NCBI GenBank assembly: GCA_016190145.1
Contig: JACPRD010000162.1
Location: forward strand, 1-36,760
DNA from: Planctomycetota bacterium
Lineage (GTDB): Bacteria > Planctomycetota > MHYJ01 > WSZJ01
Length of the DNA stretch: 36,760 nucleotides
Direction: 5' to 3'
Below, in pieces: positions 15,485 to 23,920 of this stretch. Position 1 is the stretch's first letter. Each line of letters opens with the position of its first letter. The position numbers and the translations under genes were made by a program. Under the pieces are notes generated by a model. The model was not told the DNA's origin. It ran no database searches and saw nothing but the letters and a program-made list of their open reading frames with translations.

Positions 15485-15529
15485 AAGCGACGGGCGGGAG
15501 ACGGGCCAACACCCGTCGGCGCCGGGACT

Positions 15530-15558
15530 GGCAACTGGTCACTGGCAACTGGCAACCT
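15530..15558. repeat. Heptad-repeat arm, ACTGGCA family (single arm)
   Basis: About four imperfect 7-bp units (ACTGGCA ACTGGTC ACTGGCA ACTGGCA) lie 21 bp before the P-ATPase start. No inverted partner is visible within the gap. Confidence 0.65.
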
Positions 15559-15578
15559 CCATATCGCATAATCCCCGG

Positions 15579-17885
15579 ATGCCCCGCTGCCAGCTCTGCG
15601 GCTCCCCCGCCTCCGAAGGCCAGACCTGGTGCACGCGCGCGTGCGCGCACGCGGCGAAGGAAGCGGCGAAGGACGGGATCGAGGCGCGGCTGCGAAGGGC
15701 GTTTGCGCGGCGGCGGCGGCCGCCGGGCGCGGCGCCGAGTCCCGAGGCGGAGCAGATGTTCTTCGAGGTCGACGGATTCTGGACCGCGGGGTGCGCGGGC
15801 GCGGCGGAGGAAGTCCTGCGCTGCGCCCCAGGCGTGTTCGACGCCCAGGTCGTGGCCGAGACGGGCCGCGGGCGCGCGTATTATGACCCCGAGCAGACCG
15901 GGCCGCGCGAGATTCAGCGCGCGCTCCGTCGCTACGGATTCCGCGCGACGCGCGTGCGCGACGCGTGGGCCCGCGCCGAGGGATTCTCGCGCGCGTGGGA
16001 AATCGCCCTCGCCGTCCGCCTCGGGGTCGCCGCCACCCTCACCGTCCACGTGCTCTACCTCTCCGCGCTCCTGCACCACTGGGACCGCATCCGCTCGGCG
16101 CGCGAAGCCGAAACCGTCACCGTCCTCATGTTCTTCCTCACCCTCCCCGTCCTCCTCTACGCCGGCCTCCCGATCCTCACCAACGCCGCCTGGGCCGTCG
16201 CCCGCCGCCGCGTCACCGCCGACCTCCTCACCGCCGCCGCCGCCGTCGGCGCCTTCGCCCTCTCCCTCCCCGGACTGTTCGAAAACGGCCCCGTCTACTT
16301 CGACGCCGCCTGCGCCGCCGTCGTCCTCACACTCTTCGCGCGCTTCTGCGAGTACCGCGCCCGCCGCCGCCTCGCGCGCACGGGCGAAAAACTCGCGGGG
16401 CTGCTTTCGGGAAGCGCTCTTCGGTTGCGACGGGGGGAGGAGGTGCCGTGCGCTTCGACGGAGCTGCGTCCGGGCGACGCGGTGGTGGTCGAGGTCGGCG
16501 CGCGTGTGCCGGTCGACGGCGACGTCGTGGAAGGAAACGGCGCGCTCGAGCCGGTGATGGGGGGTGCGACGGAGGTCGCGCCGGGCGACCGGGTCGCGGC
16601 GGGCGGACGCCTCCGCTCGGGACGCCTCGTCGTGCGCGCCGAGCGCACGGGAGCCGGAACCGCGGTGGGCGAGATCGCCCGGATCGTCGAAGGCGCGATC
16701 GGGTCGCACATGCCGGGAAGCGTGGCGGCGTCGCGGGGGCTGGTGATCCTGGGCGGCGCGGTGGTGGTGGCGGGCCTGCTCGCGCTCTCTTTCGGCACGA
16801 GCCTCGAATCCTCGGCGCTCGCGGCCCTCGCGGCCGCGCTGCTGGCCGCTTCGCCCAGTTCCCTGGCCCTGCTCCCCTCGATCTCCGCGCTGTCGGCGAT
16901 GGGTCGCGCGGCGGAGCGCGCGGTGTTTTTCCGCGGCGGCGACGCGCTCGCGGCTGCGGCGGGCGCGGGCGCGGCGGTGCTCCACCGGTCGGCGCTGGTG
17001 GAGGCGCGCTCCGAGGCGGCGCCGTGCGTGGTGGCGGCGCCCCCGGCCGAGTTCTGGTCGGTGGTCGCCACGCTCGTCGCCGTGACGCCGGGCCCGGCGG
17101 CGGCGGCGCTCAGGGAACGCGCCCGGATGGAAGGCGCGGCCCCGCTTGTGCCGGTCGCGCCGACGGAAGGACGGATCGCGCGGGCGCACGTCGAGGGCCG
17201 CGACGCCGCGATGGGCGACCGGCAGGCGCTGGAGGCGATGGGATGGTCGGCGGTCCCCGAGGTGGCGCGGGCTCGGGCCGAGGAGGAGCGCGGAAGATCG
17301 CTCGTCTGGGTCGGCTGGGACGGCGAGATCCGCGGCGCGATCGCGCTCGACGCGCCGGCGCGGAAAGGAGCGGAGGAAGTCGGTCCGGCGCTCCGGCGCT
17401 CGGGAATCCTCGCGTGCCTCGCGGGCCCCGACGCGGAGGCCGCGCTCGACGCGCAGGCCAACACGCTCGGTCTCGACACCTGGCTGATCGAAGACCGGCT
17501 CCCCCAGGAAATCGCGACGCGCCGTTCGCGCGGCAGGCGCACCGTCCTCGCCGCGCGATCGTCCCACGAGCCGCCGGCGGGCGTCGAGGAGTGCGCGGTC
17601 GCGTGCGCGGTTGATTGCGGGGAGGAAGGGGCACCCGACTGGGCCGGGGTGGTGTCGCTGGGGCCGGACCCGCGGGCGGTGGAGGTGGCGCTGGGCGCGG
17701 CCCGGCGCGCGCAGGCGGCGCGTCGGATCGGAGGGAGTCTGGCGTTCCTGTTTCACGCCGCGGTGCTGCCGTGCGCGGCGGCGGGACTTCTCACGCCGCT
17801 TCTTGCCGTCGGCGTTTCGGGCGCGTTCGGTTTGTACGTGATCTACGTGGCGTTCCGGGCGGGCGGGAATCCGATCGGTCGCTGA
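15579..17885 (+). CDS. P1B-type (CcoI/FixI-like) ATPase homologue lacking all catalytic motifs
   Basis: The 768-residue protein keeps the whole layout of a heavy-metal ATPase. It has an N-terminal Cys cluster (CQLCG...WCTRAC, 4-22) like CcoI/FixI, an HMA domain (60-125), eight membrane helices (about 141-255, 386-430, 718-757), an actuator domain (270-380) and P/N domains (445-715). Every reaction motif is gone. The actuator TGES is GGATE (328-332). The membrane CPC is SPS (425-427). The phosphorylated DKTGT is HRSAL (469-473). TGD is AGP (615-617), and GDGxND is unrecognisable near 655-668. The HMA CxxC keeps one Cys. It cannot form the aspartyl phosphate and should not pump. The frame is intact and codon use normal, so it is a maintained pseudoenzyme rather than a decaying gene; role perhaps metal sensing or scaffolding. 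Confidence 0.85.
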   Translation: MPRCQLCGSPASEGQTWCTRACAHAAKEAAKDGIEARLRRAFARRRRPPGAAPSPEAEQMFFEVDGFWTAGCAGAAEEVLRCAPGVFDAQVVAETGRGRAYYDPEQTGPREIQRALRRYGFRATRVRDAWARAEGFSRAWEIALAVRLGVAATLTVHVLYLSALLHHWDRIRSAREAETVTVLMFFLTLPVLLYAGLPILTNAAWAVARRRVTADLLTAAAAVGAFALSLPGLFENGPVYFDAACAAVVLTLFARFCEYRARRRLARTGEKLAGLLSGSALRLRRGEEVPCASTELRPGDAVVVEVGARVPVDGDVVEGNGALEPVMGGATEVAPGDRVAAGGRLRSGRLVVRAERTGAGTAVGEIARIVEGAIGSHMPGSVAASRGLVILGGAVVVAGLLALSFGTSLESSALAALAAALLAASPSSLALLPSISALSAMGRAAERAVFFRGGDALAAAAGAGAAVLHRSALVEARSEAAPCVVAAPPAEFWSVVATLVAVTPGPAAAALRERARMEGAAPLVPVAPTEGRIARAHVEGRDAAMGDRQALEAMGWSAVPEVARARAEEERGRSLVWVGWDGEIRGAIALDAPARKGAEEVGPALRRSGILACLAGPDAEAALDAQANTLGLDTWLIEDRLPQEIATRRSRGRRTVLAARSSHEPPAGVEECAVACAVDCGEEGAPDWAGVVSLGPDPRAVEVALGAARRAQAARRIGGSLAFLFHAAVLPCAAAGLLTPLLAVGVSGAFGLYVIYVAFRAGGNPIGR

Positions 17886-17886
17886 C

Positions 17887-17925
17887 GAAATACGTTCCTC
17901 GTTTCTCGTTCTTCGTTTCTCGTTC
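17887..17925. repeat. Heptad-repeat arm, CGTTYYT family (single arm)
   Basis: Starting right after the P-ATPase stop, units CGTTCCT CGTTTCT CGTTCTT CGTTTCT CGTTCC run without interruption. The same unit forms a full inverted pair at 22288-22400 and a single arm at 20945-20983. No partner is present here. Confidence 0.75.
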
Positions 17926-17942
17926 CAACCGCGCCATATCGC

Positions 17943-17992
17943 GCCGCGCAGCCGCGCCCCTTTACCTTCCCCTTTACCTTTTCCTGTCCTTT
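17943..17992. repeat. TTTACC-family arm with GC cap (single arm)
   Basis: GCCGCGCAGCCGCGCCCC is followed by TTTACC/TTCCCC units up to CCTGTCC. The cap and the arm match the left half of the element at 12096-12215. It is a solo half-element between two plus-strand genes. Confidence 0.7.
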
Positions 17993-18046
17993 TTCCCCCA
18001 TGAACACCCGCGGCCTCCTGAACTTTCTCAACCCGCAATTTCATAC

Positions 18047-18103
18047 TTGACTAACCTGATCAACATTCCAATAATTCTCCAACCTCAACCCCCAACAAAG
18101 GAG
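18047..18103 (+). promoter_or_regulatory. Promoter and ribosome binding site of the cysC operon
   Basis: TTGACT (18047-18052), a 17-bp spacer and AATAAT (18070-18075) make the best sigma70-type promoter in the window, set in an A+T-rich island. Transcription would begin near 18082. AAAGGAG (18097-18103) is 9 nt before the ATG at 18113. The -35 region, CTTGACTAAC, recurs exactly upstream of the RES antitoxin gene. Confidence 0.65.
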
Positions 18104-18112
18104 CCCTCCCCC

Positions 18113-18667
18113 ATGCCCAAAGGCTTCACCCTCTGGTTCACAGGCCTCTCCGGCGCCGGCAAGTCCACCCTCGCCAATCGCCTCGTCGAGGAATTCCGCA
18201 GCCGCTCGTACAACGTCGAACTCCTCGACGGCGACGAAGTCCGCACCAACCTCTCCAAAGGCCTCGGCTTCTCCAAGGAAGACCGCGACACCAACATCCG
18301 CCGCATCGGCTACGTCGCGAAACTCCTCTCCCGCAACGGCGTCATCGCCATCACCGCCGCCATCTCCCCCTACCGCGATGTCCGCGACGAAATCCGCGCC
18401 CAGACCCCTTCCTTCGTCGAAGTCTACGCCGAATGCCCCGTCGCGAAACTCGCCGAGCGCGACGTGAAAGGCCTCTACAAGAAAGCCCTCGCCGGCGAGA
18501 TCAAGAACTTCACCGGCGTCTCCGATCCCTACGAAGCCCCCGTCAATCCCGAAGTCTCCGTGCGCACCGATCGCGAGACGGTCGAGGAATCCCTGGATAA
18601 GATCCTCTCGTACCTCGAGGAAAAGGGATTCATCGAAGCGGAGGCATCTTGCCGGAGCGGACTGTAG
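18113..18667 (+). CDS. cysC: Adenylylsulfate (APS) kinase
   Basis: The 184-residue protein phosphorylates APS to PAPS with ATP. The P-loop GLSGAGKST is at 11-19, [16 protein letters not shown] follows, then [19 protein letters not shown] and the substrate loop [11 protein letters not shown]. Length is typical of a stand-alone APS kinase. The chosen ATG 18113 has a strong SD; the open frame upstream to 17615 crosses the P-ATPase gene and repeats and is not coding. First gene of a three-gene operon with a PHP phosphatase (19-nt overlap) and cysH. ATP sulfurylase is not in the window. Confidence 0.95.
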   Translation: MPKGFTLWFTGLSGAGKSTLANRLVEEFRSRSYNVELLDGDEVRTNLSKGLGFSKEDRDTNIRRIGYVAKLLSRNGVIAITAAISPYRDVRDEIRAQTPSFVEVYAECPVAKLAERDVKGLYKKALAGEIKNFTGVSDPYEAPVNPEVSVRTDRETVEESLDKILSYLEEKGFIEAEASCRSGL

Positions 18668-19497
18668 ACCTGCACGCCCACACCACCGCCAGCGACGGCT
18701 CGCTGCGGCCCGCCGAACTCGTCCGGCGGGCCGCGGAAGCCGGACTCGCGGCCCTGGCCGTGACCGACCACGACACGATCGACGGACTGGCGGAGGCGCG
18801 CCACGAGGCGGGCCGCCGCGGCATCGAACTGGTGAACGGCGTGGAACTGTCCGTCCGGTGGAACGCCGGGACGTTCCACCTGCTCGGCTATCTGTTCCGG
18901 CCGGACGAGGCGATGGAGGAAGGGCTGAAGCGGCTGAAGGCGCTTCGGCACGAGAGGAACGAGAAGATGATCGCGAAGCTGAACGCGCTGGGCCACCCGA
19001 TCACGATGGACGAGGTCCGTCGCGAGTCGGGCGGCGGCCAGATCGGGCGGCCGCACATGGCCAAGGCGCTCGTGAAGAAGGGCGTGTTGGCGACCGTCGA
19101 CGAGGCATTCAACACGCTTCTCCGGCGCGGCCGGCCCGCGTACGTGATCGTCGAGCGCCTGGAGCCCGCGGAGGCGATCGCGATCGTGCGCCGCTCGGGG
19201 GGCGTGGCCGTCCTCGCGCACCCGTACCAGCTCCGGCTCGAGCCCGCGGACCTCGACGCGCGCGTCGCGGAGTGGGCCGCGGCGGGCCTCGGCGGGATCG
19301 AGGTCCAGCACTCTTCACATGACGCAGCGCGTCAATCGGAGCTCGGCGCGCTCGCCCGCCGGCACGGGCTGGCGGCGACGGGGGGAAGCGACTTTCACGG
19401 CGACGTGAAGCCGGGCGTCGAGCTGGGAAAGGCGCACGGCGGTGCGACGATTCCGTACTCGCGCCTGGAGGAACTCAAGCGGAGGCTCGACCGGTGA
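18649..19497 (+). CDS. PHP-domain nucleoside 3',5'-bisphosphate phosphatase-like
   Basis: The 282-residue protein starts at TTG 18649, inside the end of cysC, with GGAGG 4 nt upstream. PHP metal motifs are complete: [12 protein letters not shown] (7-18), [17 protein letters not shown] and GGSDFHG near the C-terminus. It resembles the YciV/Rnm family, which removes the 3'-phosphate of pAp and can trim RNA 5' ends. Being sandwiched between cysC and cysH, its likely job is to turn the pAp left after PAPS reduction into AMP, a role CysQ plays elsewhere. Family call firm, substrate inferred from context. Confidence 0.85.
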   Translation: MPERTVDLHAHTTASDGSLRPAELVRRAAEAGLAALAVTDHDTIDGLAEARHEAGRRGIELVNGVELSVRWNAGTFHLLGYLFRPDEAMEEGLKRLKALRHERNEKMIAKLNALGHPITMDEVRRESGGGQIGRPHMAKALVKKGVLATVDEAFNTLLRRGRPAYVIVERLEPAEAIAIVRRSGGVAVLAHPYQLRLEPADLDARVAEWAAAGLGGIEVQHSSHDAARQSELGALARRHGLAATGGSDFHGDVKPGVELGKAHGGATIPYSRLEELKRRLDR

Positions 19498-20180
19498 TCG
19501 CCCAGGACCTGACCGAAAGCGCCCGCGCGCTCGACGGAAAGTCCCCCGAGGCCGTCCTCGAGTGGGCGACGGAGCGCTTTTCCCCGAAGATCGCGATGGC
19601 CACCGCCTTCGGCGCGGAGGGCTGCTGCCTCGTCGCCATGCTCGCGAAGATCGGCCGCCCTGTCCGCATCTTCAACCTCGACACCGACTACCAGTTCGAG
19701 GAGACGCTCGACACGCGCCGGCGGCTCATCGAGAAGTACGGGGTTGCCATCGAGTCCGTCCACGCCCGGCAGTCGAAGGCGGAGATCGAGGCCGCGCACG
19801 GGCCGGACCTCTGGAAACGCGACACGAACCTCTGCTGCCGGATCCGCAAGGTCGAGCCGCTCCGCGAGACGGTCGCGGGCTCCGACGCCTGGATCAGCGC
19901 GATCCGGCGCGACCAGACGCCCGACCGCGCGCAGTCGCAGGTCGTCGAGTGGGACGCGAAATTCGAACTCGTCAAGGTCAACCCGCTCCTCCACTGGACG
20001 TGGAAAAACGTCTGGAGCTACATCCACACCAACGACGTCCCGTACAACCCGCTTCACGACCGCGGATACCCCTCCATCGGCTGCTGGCCGTGCACCCGTC
20101 CGGTTCAGGATGGAGAGGACCCGCGCGCCGGCCGCTGGAACGGCGAGAAGAAAGAGTGCGGTCTGCACTCCCGCGGCTGA
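19494..20180 (+). CDS. cysH: PAPS/APS reductase, Fe-S type
   Basis: The 228-residue protein starts at GTG 19494, overlapping the PHP stop by 4 nt (GTGA). It has a PAPS-reductase fold: ATAFGAEGCC (37-45), FNLDTDYQFEE and ISAIRRDQTPDR. The four cluster cysteines are present: Cys114-Cys115 and GCWPC (197-200). The catalytic ECGLH (Cys222) is at the C-terminus. Enzymes with this [4Fe-4S] set usually reduce APS, some accept PAPS. Because APS kinase and a pAp-type phosphatase share the operon, this one may well use PAPS. Thioredoxin is the usual electron donor. Sulfite reductase is not in the window. Confidence 0.93.
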   Translation: MIAQDLTESARALDGKSPEAVLEWATERFSPKIAMATAFGAEGCCLVAMLAKIGRPVRIFNLDTDYQFEETLDTRRRLIEKYGVAIESVHARQSKAEIEAAHGPDLWKRDTNLCCRIRKVEPLRETVAGSDAWISAIRRDQTPDRAQSQVVEWDAKFELVKVNPLLHWTWKNVWSYIHTNDVPYNPLHDRGYPSIGCWPCTRPVQDGEDPRAGRWNGEKKECGLHSRG

Positions 20181-20192
20181 CCTGCTGACTTG

Positions 20193-20305
20193 CCGTTCGG
20201 CGTTCGGTGTTCGGAGTTCGGAGTTGAAGGACCCACCATCCGCGTGCAGGTCAACTCCGAACGCCGAACCCAACGCCGAACGCCGAACTCCGAACTCCGA
20301 ACCCC
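20193..20305. repeat. Heptad inverted repeat, GTTCGGN family (complete)
   Basis: Units GTTCGGC GTTCGGT GTTCGGA GTTCGGA GTTGAAG (20193-20228) face CCGAAC-type units (20250-20305) across a short loop. It lies 13 bp after the cysH stop and runs to the stop of the convergent gene. It occupies nearly all of the 20181-20312 gap and may serve as a bidirectional terminator. The inner boundary, GTTGAAGGACCC, is repeated at 23943. Confidence 0.85.
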
Positions 20306-20312
20306 GCCCGAT

Positions 20313-20843
20313 CTACTCCTTCTTGATCTCCTCCCCATCCTCGTCGAACCATCTCAGATTCGGCGTCCCGTCCTTCTCGATCCCCATCGACACCCTCACC
20401 GTGTCCTTCCTGTCGCTCAGGTTCACCGCCGCCCCGCCGTCGCCCGCCGCCATCACGAGCGGCGTCATGCCTTTCGCGTCCGCGAACACCAGCGCCCCCG
20501 ACCCGTCCGGATTCAGCGCCAGCGTCAGCCGCGTCCGACCCTTCTCGTCCACGAACGCCGCCGCCGTCCCGCCGACCGCCGTCACGCCCAGCGAAAACCG
20601 CACGTTGCCGTCCTTGTCCGTCATCGCCATGATCGGCATTCCGTCGTCCTTGCCCGTCGACAGCACCGTCCGGAGGTTGCCGTCGCCGTCCACCACCTCG
20701 AGCCGTTTGAGCCGCACCGTGTCCGACATCTCCGGATCCTCCGCCACGGCCTGCCCGCGGAAATAGAGGTTCACGGCGACGGTGGCGGTGAACGAAGTCA
20801 CGACGCAGGCGGCAAGCATCAGAAGGCGATCGCGGAAGTTCAT
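20313..20843 (-). CDS. Membrane-anchored beta-repeat protein of unknown function
   Basis: The product has 176 residues from ATG 20843, with AAGGAG 8 nt upstream. An N-terminal hydrophobic segment (about 7-27) is a signal anchor or signal peptide. The rest is built of about four repeats of pattern D-x-D/K-G-x-x-R-x-x-L/M-G/A (DGDGNLRTVLST, DKDGNVRFSLGV, DEKGRTRLTLAL, DRKDTVRVSMGI), alternating with short glycine-rich strands. That suggests a small beta-solenoid or propeller-like sheet facing the periplasm. I do not recognise the family. The upstream open frame to 21002 runs through a heptad repeat (ENEKRETRNE) and is not coding. Confidence 0.75.
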   Translation of the reverse strand: MNFRDRLLMLAACVVTSFTATVAVNLYFRGQAVAEDPEMSDTVRLKRLEVVDGDGNLRTVLSTGKDDGMPIMAMTDKDGNVRFSLGVTAVGGTAAAFVDEKGRTRLTLALNPDGSGALVFADAKGMTPLVMAAGDGGAAVNLSDRKDTVRVSMGIEKDGTPNLRWFDEDGEEIKKE

Positions 20844-20944
20844 GGGGGGGCTCCTTGAGGGGAAGGGGGTGGGAAGGCGAAGGACATCGTAGGGCGTTCG
20901 CCGAGGTGGGCAACAGACGAAATGCAGCGGGGCGGCTCCGGGCG

Positions 20945-20983
20945 GGGTTTCGTTCCTCGTTTCGCGTTTCTCGTTTTCTGAAT
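20945..20983. repeat. Heptad-repeat arm, CGTTYYT family (single arm)
   Basis: Within the 20844-21020 gap, GTTTCGTTCCTCGTTTCGCG and following units continue to CTCGTTTTC. The motif TTTCGTTCCTCGTT is shared with 22288 and close to that at 17887. Confidence 0.7.
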
Positions 20984-21020
20984 CGAGGGGTCTCGGCCCC
21001 ACCTTGGGTGGGCCGCGACT

Positions 21021-22199
21021 TCAGCGGCTTTTGATGCGGAAGACGATCGGCTTCCCGTCCGCAGTCTTTCCTTCCGACCGGATCTCGGCCCCCTCGGTCG
21101 TGAGCTCCACCTGCAGCGGCCCCCCCGTGAACGGGTCCGACGGCACATCGAGCCCCTTCAGCGATCCGGGCAGGTCCCCGCCGCTTTCGCAATGGCGCAG
21201 GAGCGCCGCGACCGCGATGAGCCCCGCGCGCTGCGCCTCCATCCGCCCCCGCGTCTGGTTCGCGCTCACGACGGCCCCCATCAGCAGCTCGACCATCGGG
21301 TTGATCTTCCGATCGAGGATCGGATCGAGAAGCGCCTGCGATTCCTTCCAGGGTTTCGCGAATGCCGCGCTGATCTCCTTCATCAGCGCCGAATACTCGT
21401 CGCGCCAGGTCTCGAACAGCTTCTTCGCCTCGGCGGCCGCCTTCTTCGCCGACTCCGGATCCTTGTCCTTCAGCTTCTCCTGGAGCTTCTTCACACGGTC
21501 GTCCTTCATGTCGCCCAGCTCCTCCAGCATCTGCATGTACGCCAGCGAATCCTTCTGCTTCAGCATCGAGTCGAACTGCGCCTCGCCGCACCGCCGCTCC
21601 CCGTCCATCACGTTCGCCCAGTCGAATCCGTACGCCGGAATCGCCGACACCTCGCGCTCGATCCGCCCCAGCACCTCCGCGTCGAACTTCCCTTCCCCCG
21701 CCGCCCGCAGCAGCGGCTCGACGTTCATCGTGAAAATGGAACAGCCGACCAGCCCGCTGATGAGCGTCCCGTCCTGCGCGGCATGCACCGCGAACCTCAG
21801 CCCCGTGAGCCACGCGTCCGCCGCGACCGCTCCCCGGAACTGCGCCAGATTGCGCGCGCCGTCGATCGCATTCATGCGCGCCAGACTCCGCAGCTTCGGA
21901 AGATGCTCGAGCGGCATCCCCGCCCCCAGCGAGAAGTCGAGCTCGAATGAGCACCCCGGCAGCTTCGTCCCGCGCCGCATCAGCTCCAGCGCCTCCTGGT
22001 TCGCGTCCACGTACGTCCCCAGCTTCGCCTCGTCCCAGAGCGCCTCCCCGCTCAGCGCCTGCCGCGCCGGCAGGTCCAGATCCTCCGGAAACGCCACCAT
22101 CTTCCCGAAGGCTTCGCGGTAGAGCGGCGCCGCGTTTTTCTCGGAAGGGGTCTGGGCCGCGGCGGTGGAAGCGGCGAGCACGAGGCAGAGGAAGCGCAT
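21021..22199 (-). CDS. Exported protein of unknown function, DPFTGGP type
   Basis: The product has 392 residues with a signal peptide (MRFLCLVLAASTAAAQ) and GGAG 5 nt before ATG 22199. The mature part is mostly helical. A Lys/Glu/Ala-rich stretch around 230-290 looks like a coiled coil. Near the C-terminus is LDVPSDPFTGGPLQV, a segment found in many planctomycete secreted hypothetical proteins, followed by a short beta hairpin ending in RIKSR. No enzymatic motif is visible. It lies on the same strand as the beta-repeat gene but 177 bp away with a repeat between, so joint transcription is uncertain. Confidence 0.75.
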   Translation of the reverse strand: MRFLCLVLAASTAAAQTPSEKNAAPLYREAFGKMVAFPEDLDLPARQALSGEALWDEAKLGTYVDANQEALELMRRGTKLPGCSFELDFSLGAGMPLEHLPKLRSLARMNAIDGARNLAQFRGAVAADAWLTGLRFAVHAAQDGTLISGLVGCSIFTMNVEPLLRAAGEGKFDAEVLGRIEREVSAIPAYGFDWANVMDGERRCGEAQFDSMLKQKDSLAYMQMLEELGDMKDDRVKKLQEKLKDKDPESAKKAAAEAKKLFETWRDEYSALMKEISAAFAKPWKESQALLDPILDRKINPMVELLMGAVVSANQTRGRMEAQRAGLIAVAALLRHCESGGDLPGSLKGLDVPSDPFTGGPLQVELTTEGAEIRSEGKTADGKPIVFRIKSR

Positions 22200-22287
22200 G
22201 GAAGCTCCGCGATTCAGGGGTGGACTCAGGTTAGCAATCTCCCTGCCTCGAAAGCCCGCGTTAGTTCGAGGAGCGGAGACTCCGGAA

Positions 22288-22400
22288 ATCGTTTCGTTCC
22301 TCGTTACTCGTTACTCGTTCCGTGCTCCGGGAGGCTTTGGCCGACTTTCCGGCCCCGACCGCGCGAAACGAGCAACGAGAAACGATGAACGAGGAACGCC
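22288..22400. repeat. Heptad inverted repeat, CGTTYYT family (complete)
   Basis: The left arm 22288-22319 (CGTTCCT CGTTACT CGTTACT CGTTCC) mirrors the right arm 22365-22398 (ACGAGCA ACGAGAA ACGATGA ACGAGGA ACG) around a 45-bp interior. It lies in the longest gene-poor stretch, 22200-22525. The rest of that stretch holds a T7 run at 22431-22437 and the rsgA promoter. Confidence 0.85.
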
Positions 22401-22450
22401 CCCCGGACGAGCGCGCCCGTTTTTTTCGAACTATTCCGCCCAACTCACGA

Positions 22451-22480
22451 TTGAATTCCCGTCCAGTTCCCGACTATCAT
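22451..22480 (+). promoter_or_regulatory. Putative rsgA promoter
   Basis: TTGAAT (22451-22456), an 18-bp spacer and TATCAT (22475-22480) point to a start near 22487. This would give rsgA a 240-nt leader. A short CGCCCTTC-unit repeat follows at 22489-22511. Confidence 0.5.
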
Positions 22481-22525
22481 CCCTCACGCCCTTCCGCCCT
22501 TCCGCCCTCCCTTAGGAGACCCCCC

Positions 22526-22579
22526 ATGACCCGCTTCACAAAGCGCCCGGTCTCCGCCTCCGCCCCGGCCCCCCGGTAA
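22526..22579 (+). CDS. 17-codon leader ORF upstream of rsgA
   Basis: ATG 22526 follows a good SD (AGGAG at 22514-22518, 7-nt spacing) and reads MTRFTKRPVSASAPAPR then TAA. It is the best-placed SD in the leader, better than that of rsgA itself. Two nucleotides after the stop a long stem begins (22581). The arrangement suggests a leader peptide controlling rsgA, but a free-standing micropeptide cannot be excluded. The short length makes the coding claim tentative. Confidence 0.4.
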   Translation: MTRFTKRPVSASAPAPR

Positions 22580-22580
22580 C

Positions 22581-22666
22581 TCGACGGGCCGCCCCGCGCG
22601 GGGCGCAGTCACGGGCGACACAAACCACCGTCTCGGATTCCCCACATCCGGCGGACGGCCCGTCGA
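22581..22666 (+). promoter_or_regulatory. Structured 5' leader of rsgA
   Basis: TCGACGGGCC (22581-22590) and GGCCCGTCGA (22657-22666) form a perfect 10-bp closing stem. Inside are a hairpin GCCCC-GCGC-GGGGC (22591-22604) and CGGAT-(7 nt)-ATCCG (22634-22650). The latter can extend by CCGTC (22628-22632) with GACGG (22654-22658), which competes with the closing stem for two bases. This gives a junction-like fold with a possible switch. It does not match a riboswitch class I know. Confidence 0.5.
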
Positions 22667-22725
22667 ACCGCGCACCCCGCGATCCCGCAGGCCGCCGCCA
22701 CTTCACACAAACGAGGGCGACTGCC

Positions 22726-23919
22726 TTGAAAAACGACCGCAAGAACGACCTGCAGGGACGGCTGGAAGGGCTGGACCCGAACGAGCGACGGAAGCTGTAC
22801 AAGCGCGCGGCGAAGATGCGGCGCGCGGCGTGCGAGAAGAAGGAAGGGCGCGGGGAGGCGAAGTGGCGTCCCGGCGCGGGCGACGACGTGGTGCTGGAGC
22901 GCAACGTGCGCCGGCGGCAGGACTCCATCCACGAGTGGGCGCTTCGGCTCCTGGCGCAGGAGCGCGCGGCGGGATCGGAGCTGGACCGTCCGCCGGCGGA
23001 GGTCTACGGGACGGTGACGACGATCGGGCCGGGATTCTGCCGCGTGGACGCGGAGGGCGAGGATCTCGGGTGCGAGCTGGCGCCGGACATCGCGCGCGAG
23101 CAGAAGACGGCGATCGCCGTGGGCGACGAGGTCGGGCTGCACTCGCCGGGGGACGGCCGCTGGATCGCGGTCGAGGTGCGGCCGCGGCGCACGTGGCTTT
23201 CGCGCCCGGACCCGTTTCTCGCGCACGTCGAGCGCGTGCTCGTGGCGAACGTCGACCCGGTCTGCGTGGTGGCGGCGCTGCGCGAGCCCGATCTCCAGCC
23301 CGAAATGGTGGACCGGTTCGTCGTCGCCATCCGCCGCGGGCAGGCGGAGCCGCTGATCCTGGCGAACAAGGCGGATCTGCTCGCGGAGGACGAGCGCGAG
23401 GAAGGGCTCGCCGCGCTCGGCGCCTGGGGGCGCGCGGGGATCCGCGTCCTCCCCTGCTCGGCGGAGACCGGCGAAGGGATTGACGCACTGCGTCAAGCGC
23501 TCGAGGGCCGCACCACCGCGTTCGTCGGCCTGAGCGGCGCCGGCAAGTCCTCCCTCCTCAACGCCCTCCGTCCCGGCCTCGGCATCGCCGTCAATGCCGT
23601 CCGCGACTACGACGCCCGCGGCCGCCACACCACCACGTCCTCGACCCTCCACGACCTCGGCGGCGGCACCCGCGCCATCGACACCCCCGGCGTCCGCCGC
23701 TTCGGCCTCTGGGGCCTCGAACCCGACGAGCTCGGCGGCCACTTCCCCGAACTCCTCGAAGCCTCCGCCGGCTGCCGCTTCCGCGACTGCACCCACACGC
23801 ACGAGCCGCATTGCGCGGTCAAGCAAAGCGTAGCCGACGGACTGCTGTCCGAGTCGCGATACGAAAGCTATCTTAAGATTCTCCGGACGATGAGAGGCAA
23901 GCCGCAGTACGACCGTTGA
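22726..23919 (+). CDS. rsgA: Ribosome small-subunit GTPase RsgA
   Basis: The 397-residue protein starts at TTG 22726 with GAGGG upstream. It is a circularly permuted GTPase that helps 30S maturation. An OB-fold (about 90-155) is followed by G4 NKAD (214-217), then G1 GLSGAGKSS (269-277) and G3 DTPG (319-322). The zinc-binding C-terminus is CRFRDCTHTHEPHCAVK (350-366). The first 90 residues, Lys/Arg-rich, exceed the usual N-terminus (about 350 residues in enterobacteria) and may bind rRNA. The last codons, from ILRTM on, are duplicated 615 bp downstream at 24492-24530 around a toxin-antitoxin pair. Confidence 0.95.
   Translation: MKNDRKNDLQGRLEGLDPNERRKLYKRAAKMRRAACEKKEGRGEAKWRPGAGDDVVLERNVRRRQDSIHEWALRLLAQERAAGSELDRPPAEVYGTVTTIGPGFCRVDAEGEDLGCELAPDIAREQKTAIAVGDEVGLHSPGDGRWIAVEVRPRRTWLSRPDPFLAHVERVLVANVDPVCVVAALREPDLQPEMVDRFVVAIRRGQAEPLILANKADLLAEDEREEGLAALGAWGRAGIRVLPCSAETGEGIDALRQALEGRTTAFVGLSGAGKSSLLNALRPGLGIAVNAVRDYDARGRHTTTSSTLHDLGGGTRAIDTPGVRRFGLWGLEPDELGGHFPELLEASAGCRFRDCTHTHEPHCAVKQSVADGLLSESRYESYLKILRTMRGKPQYDR
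23877..23915 (+). repeat. Direct repeat, copy 1 (3' end of rsgA)
   Basis: These 39 bp from GATTCTCCGG to AGTACGACCG encode the last residues of RsgA. Copy 2 at 24492-24530 is identical except for one G-to-A change. The pair brackets the hicBA-like cassette and looks like a target duplication or attachment-site pair. Confidence 0.9.
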
Positions 23920-23920
23920 C

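Noticed and set aside
15579..17885. Active copper or cation exporter
   Set aside because: The phosphorylated Asp, TGES, CPC and hinge motifs are all absent, so transport by the P-type mechanism is not possible.
14715..18044. 1109-residue minus-strand open frame
   Set aside because: Only its last 227 residues (tryptophan dioxygenase from ATG 15398) are real; the rest is antisense to the P-ATPase homologue.
20193..20305. CRISPR array
   Set aside because: The units are 7 bp, contiguous, without spacers, and form inverted arms; no cas gene is nearby.
22431..22437. Intrinsic terminator at the T7 run
   Set aside because: No GC stem ends directly before the T-run; the CGTTYYT hairpin ends about 30 bp earlier.
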